A stretch of DNA of 64,000 bases from Pseudomonas rhizoryzae (GTDB taxonomy: Bacteria; Pseudomonadota; Gammaproteobacteria; Pseudomonadales; Pseudomonadaceae). Below the pieces are notes generated by a model. It was given only the letters and a program-made list of their open reading frames with translations, did not search any database and was not told the origin of the DNA. Of this stretch, positions 62,574 to 64,000 are shown in pieces; positions within the stretch are counted from its first letter, which is position 1, and each line of letters begins with the position of its first letter. The position numbers and the translations under genes are program-made. The stretch spans positions 1-64,000 of the forward strand of contig NZ_SULM01000014.1 of the NCBI RefSeq assembly GCF_005250615.1. Direction: 5' to 3'.

Positions 62574-62617
62574 CTTGTTATCACCTCGTGCTGCGTCAGC
62601 GGGTTTCGTCGGCCGGT

Positions 62618-64000
62618 TCAATGGAAAACGGGATTGCCGGAAGCCAGGTGCATGACGCGCTCCTGGGTGGCTTCGCTGCGATCGAGGAAGCCGGTGACGG
62701 TCCCCTCGTGCATCACCATCACCCGGTCGCTCATGCCCAGGACCTCGGGCAACTCGGAAGAAATCATGATCACCGCCAGGCCCTCGGCGGCCAGCTTGGC
62801 GATCAGCCGATAGATCTCGGCCTTGGCACCCACGTCGATGCCGCGGGTAGGTTCGTCGAGAATCAGGATGCGCGGCTGGGTCATCAGCCAGCGGGCGATC
62901 AGCGCCTTCTGCTGATTGCCGCCGGAGAGGTTGGCGATGCACTGGTCCAGCGAGGGCGTCTTCACCCGCAATTGCTGGCGCATCTCTTCGCAGAGATCGT
63001 CCAGCCGGCGCTGCTGCACGAAGCCGCCGTGGGCGAAGCCGGGCAGCACCGCGACCTCCATGTTTTCGCCGACCGTCAGGCAGGGGAAGATGCCGGTGTC
63101 CTTGCGGTCCTCGGTGAGCAGCGCCAGGCCCTTCTGGATCGCCAGGCAGGGATCGCTCATGCGCACCGACTGACCATCGATGCGGATCTCCCCCGCCGTG
63201 GCCGGGGTCACGCCGAACAGCGTCTCGGCGACGTTGGTGCGTCCCGACCCCATCAGCCCGGCGATGCCCAGCACCTCACCGGCATGCAGGTCGAAGGAGA
63301 CACCGGAGAACACCCCGGCCAGGCCCAGGTCGCGCACCGACAGCAACACCTCTTCGCGCGGCGCTGTGCGCTCGGGAAACAGCTGGCTCAGCTCGCGACC
63401 CACCATCATGGTGATGAGGCCGTCACCGTTCATGCTGTCGGCGCGCTGCAGGCCGATGTACTGGCCGTCGCGGAACACTGCCACCTCATCGGCGATCTGG
63501 AACACCTCGTCCATCTTGTGGGTGATGTAGACGATGCCCTTACCCTGGGCCTTGAGGTCGGCGATGATCGAGAACAGGTGCGCCACCTCGGTCTCGGTGA
63601 TGGCCGAGGTCGGCTCGTCCATGATCAGCACATCGCTGTCGTAGGACACCGCCTTGGCGATCTCCACCATCTGCCGCCCGGCGATGGACAACTCGCCCAC
63701 CGCCTCGTCGGGGTCCAGGCGGATGCGCAGCCGGTCGAGCAGCGCCTGGGTCTGGCGGCGCATCTTGCCGTGGTCCACCAGGTGCAGCGCATTGAGCGGC
63801 TCGCGGCCCAGCCAGATGTTCTCGGCGATGGTCATGAAGGGCATCAGGTTGAGTTCCTGATGGATCATGGCGATGCCCGACTGCAGCGCCTGCAGCGGCG
63901 TCTCGAAGCGCACCGGTGCGCCGCGCAGGCGGATCTCGCCGGCGTCGGGCTGGTAGATGCCGGCGATGATCTTCATCAGCGTGGACTTGCCCGCGCCGTT
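62618..64000 (-). CDS. ABC sugar importer ATP-binding protein (RbsA-like), 5' end beyond window
   Basis: At least 460 residues of a tandem-domain RbsA-type ATPase. The first domain enters the window in its Walker A ([11 protein letters not shown] at the right edge) and continues with Walker [13 protein letters not shown]. The second has a Walker A-like loop [12 protein letters not shown], signature [15 protein letters not shown] and Walker [21 protein letters not shown]. The gene start and the periplasmic binding protein should lie to the right of the window. The methionine at 63976 is internal, not the start. Confidence 0.92.
   Translation of the reverse strand, partial: NGAGKSTLMKIIAGIYQPDAGEIRLRGAPVRFETPLQALQSGIAMIHQELNLMPFMTIAENIWLGREPLNALHLVDHGKMRRQTQALLDRLRIRLDPDEAVGELSIAGRQMVEIAKAVSYDSDVLIMDEPTSAITETEVAHLFSIIADLKAQGKGIVYITHKMDEVFQIADEVAVFRDGQYIGLQRADSMNGDGLITMMVGRELSQLFPERTAPREEVLLSVRDLGLAGVFSGVSFDLHAGEVLGIAGLMGSGRTNVAETLFGVTPATAGEIRIDGQSVRMSDPCLAIQKGLALLTEDRKDTGIFPCLTVGENMEVAVLPGFAHGGFVQQRRLDDLCEEMRQQLRVKTPSLDQCIANLSGGNQQKALIARWLMTQPRILILDEPTRGIDVGAKAEIYRLIAKLAAEGLAVIMISSELPEVLGMSDRVMVMHEGTVTGFLDRSEATQERVMHLASGNPVFH

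Overview
The window reads as a Pseudomonas chromosome, most like the P. oryzihabitans/P. psychrotolerans group. This is my inference from gene content, very high GC, and the GTGGAAAA...TTTTCCAC and CCCTCACCCC...GAGGGG intergenic hairpins; no search was run. It has two halves: an accessory region (1 to about 21.7 kb) and ordinary chromosome (about 21.8 to 64 kb).

Accessory half, 1-17.7 kb. After two small envelope genes and a strong terminator comes an uncharacterised biosynthetic locus of 14 genes in two divergent operons. The minus-strand operon, read from 14.1 kb down to 0.93 kb, encodes an MMPL/RND exporter, a LolA-like periplasmic protein, an AlkC-type 3-methyladenine DNA glycosylase, an O-methyltransferase-fold enzyme lacking the usual catalytic His, an FAD monooxygenase, an amidohydrolase, a HemN-like radical SAM enzyme, an ATP-grasp ligase, a PLP group II decarboxylase and a CPA2 antiporter. 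The plus-strand operon encodes a DUF1330-like protein, a cytochrome P450, an outer-membrane beta-barrel and a MarR regulator. The shared promoter region carries two tandem palindromes suited to MarR. There is no NRPS or PKS. The locus looks like a small-molecule pathway with its own export route, and a DNA glycosylase inside the operon suggests a DNA-alkylating product with built-in self-protection. This is the best candidate here for an undescribed system.

Accessory half, 17.7-21.7 kb. This is mobile-element debris: a multiply broken UvrD-like helicase, an inovirus-type Gp2/YagK-YfjJ replication protein, an AlpA regulator and a ribbon-helix-helix protein, in visibly AT-richer DNA with short direct repeats. 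No integrase is present.

Chromosomal half, 21.8-52 kb. Many regulator-transporter modules occur, including LysR genes divergent from MFS genes at 24.4, 37.1 and 44.9 kb. A tightly overlapped operon (35.4 to 28.3 kb) encodes DoxX, a membrane-anchored ABM protein, an alpha/beta hydrolase, a YtcJ-like amidohydrolase, an MFS-ABM fusion and a YcaC-like hydrolase, followed by a LysR gene. Also present are a second DoxX, pirin, a DedA-family protein, AraC and GlxA-type regulators, a winged-helix NB-ARC regulator whose end overlaps an AraC gene, a metallophosphoesterase, a Tlc-like transporter, a Tat-exported aldo/keto reductase, a UV-damage endonuclease and a DUF445 protein. A 182-bp MITE lies at 39.9 kb and a 146-bp tandem repeat at 25.8 kb.

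Chromosomal half, 52.5-64 kb. A FadR-type regulator heads a translationally coupled peptide/glutathione-type ABC importer ending in a cytosolic gamma-glutamyltransferase. Converging on it are a Gfo/Idh/MocA oxidoreductase and the permease and (cut at the edge) ATPase of a ribose/inositol-type importer.
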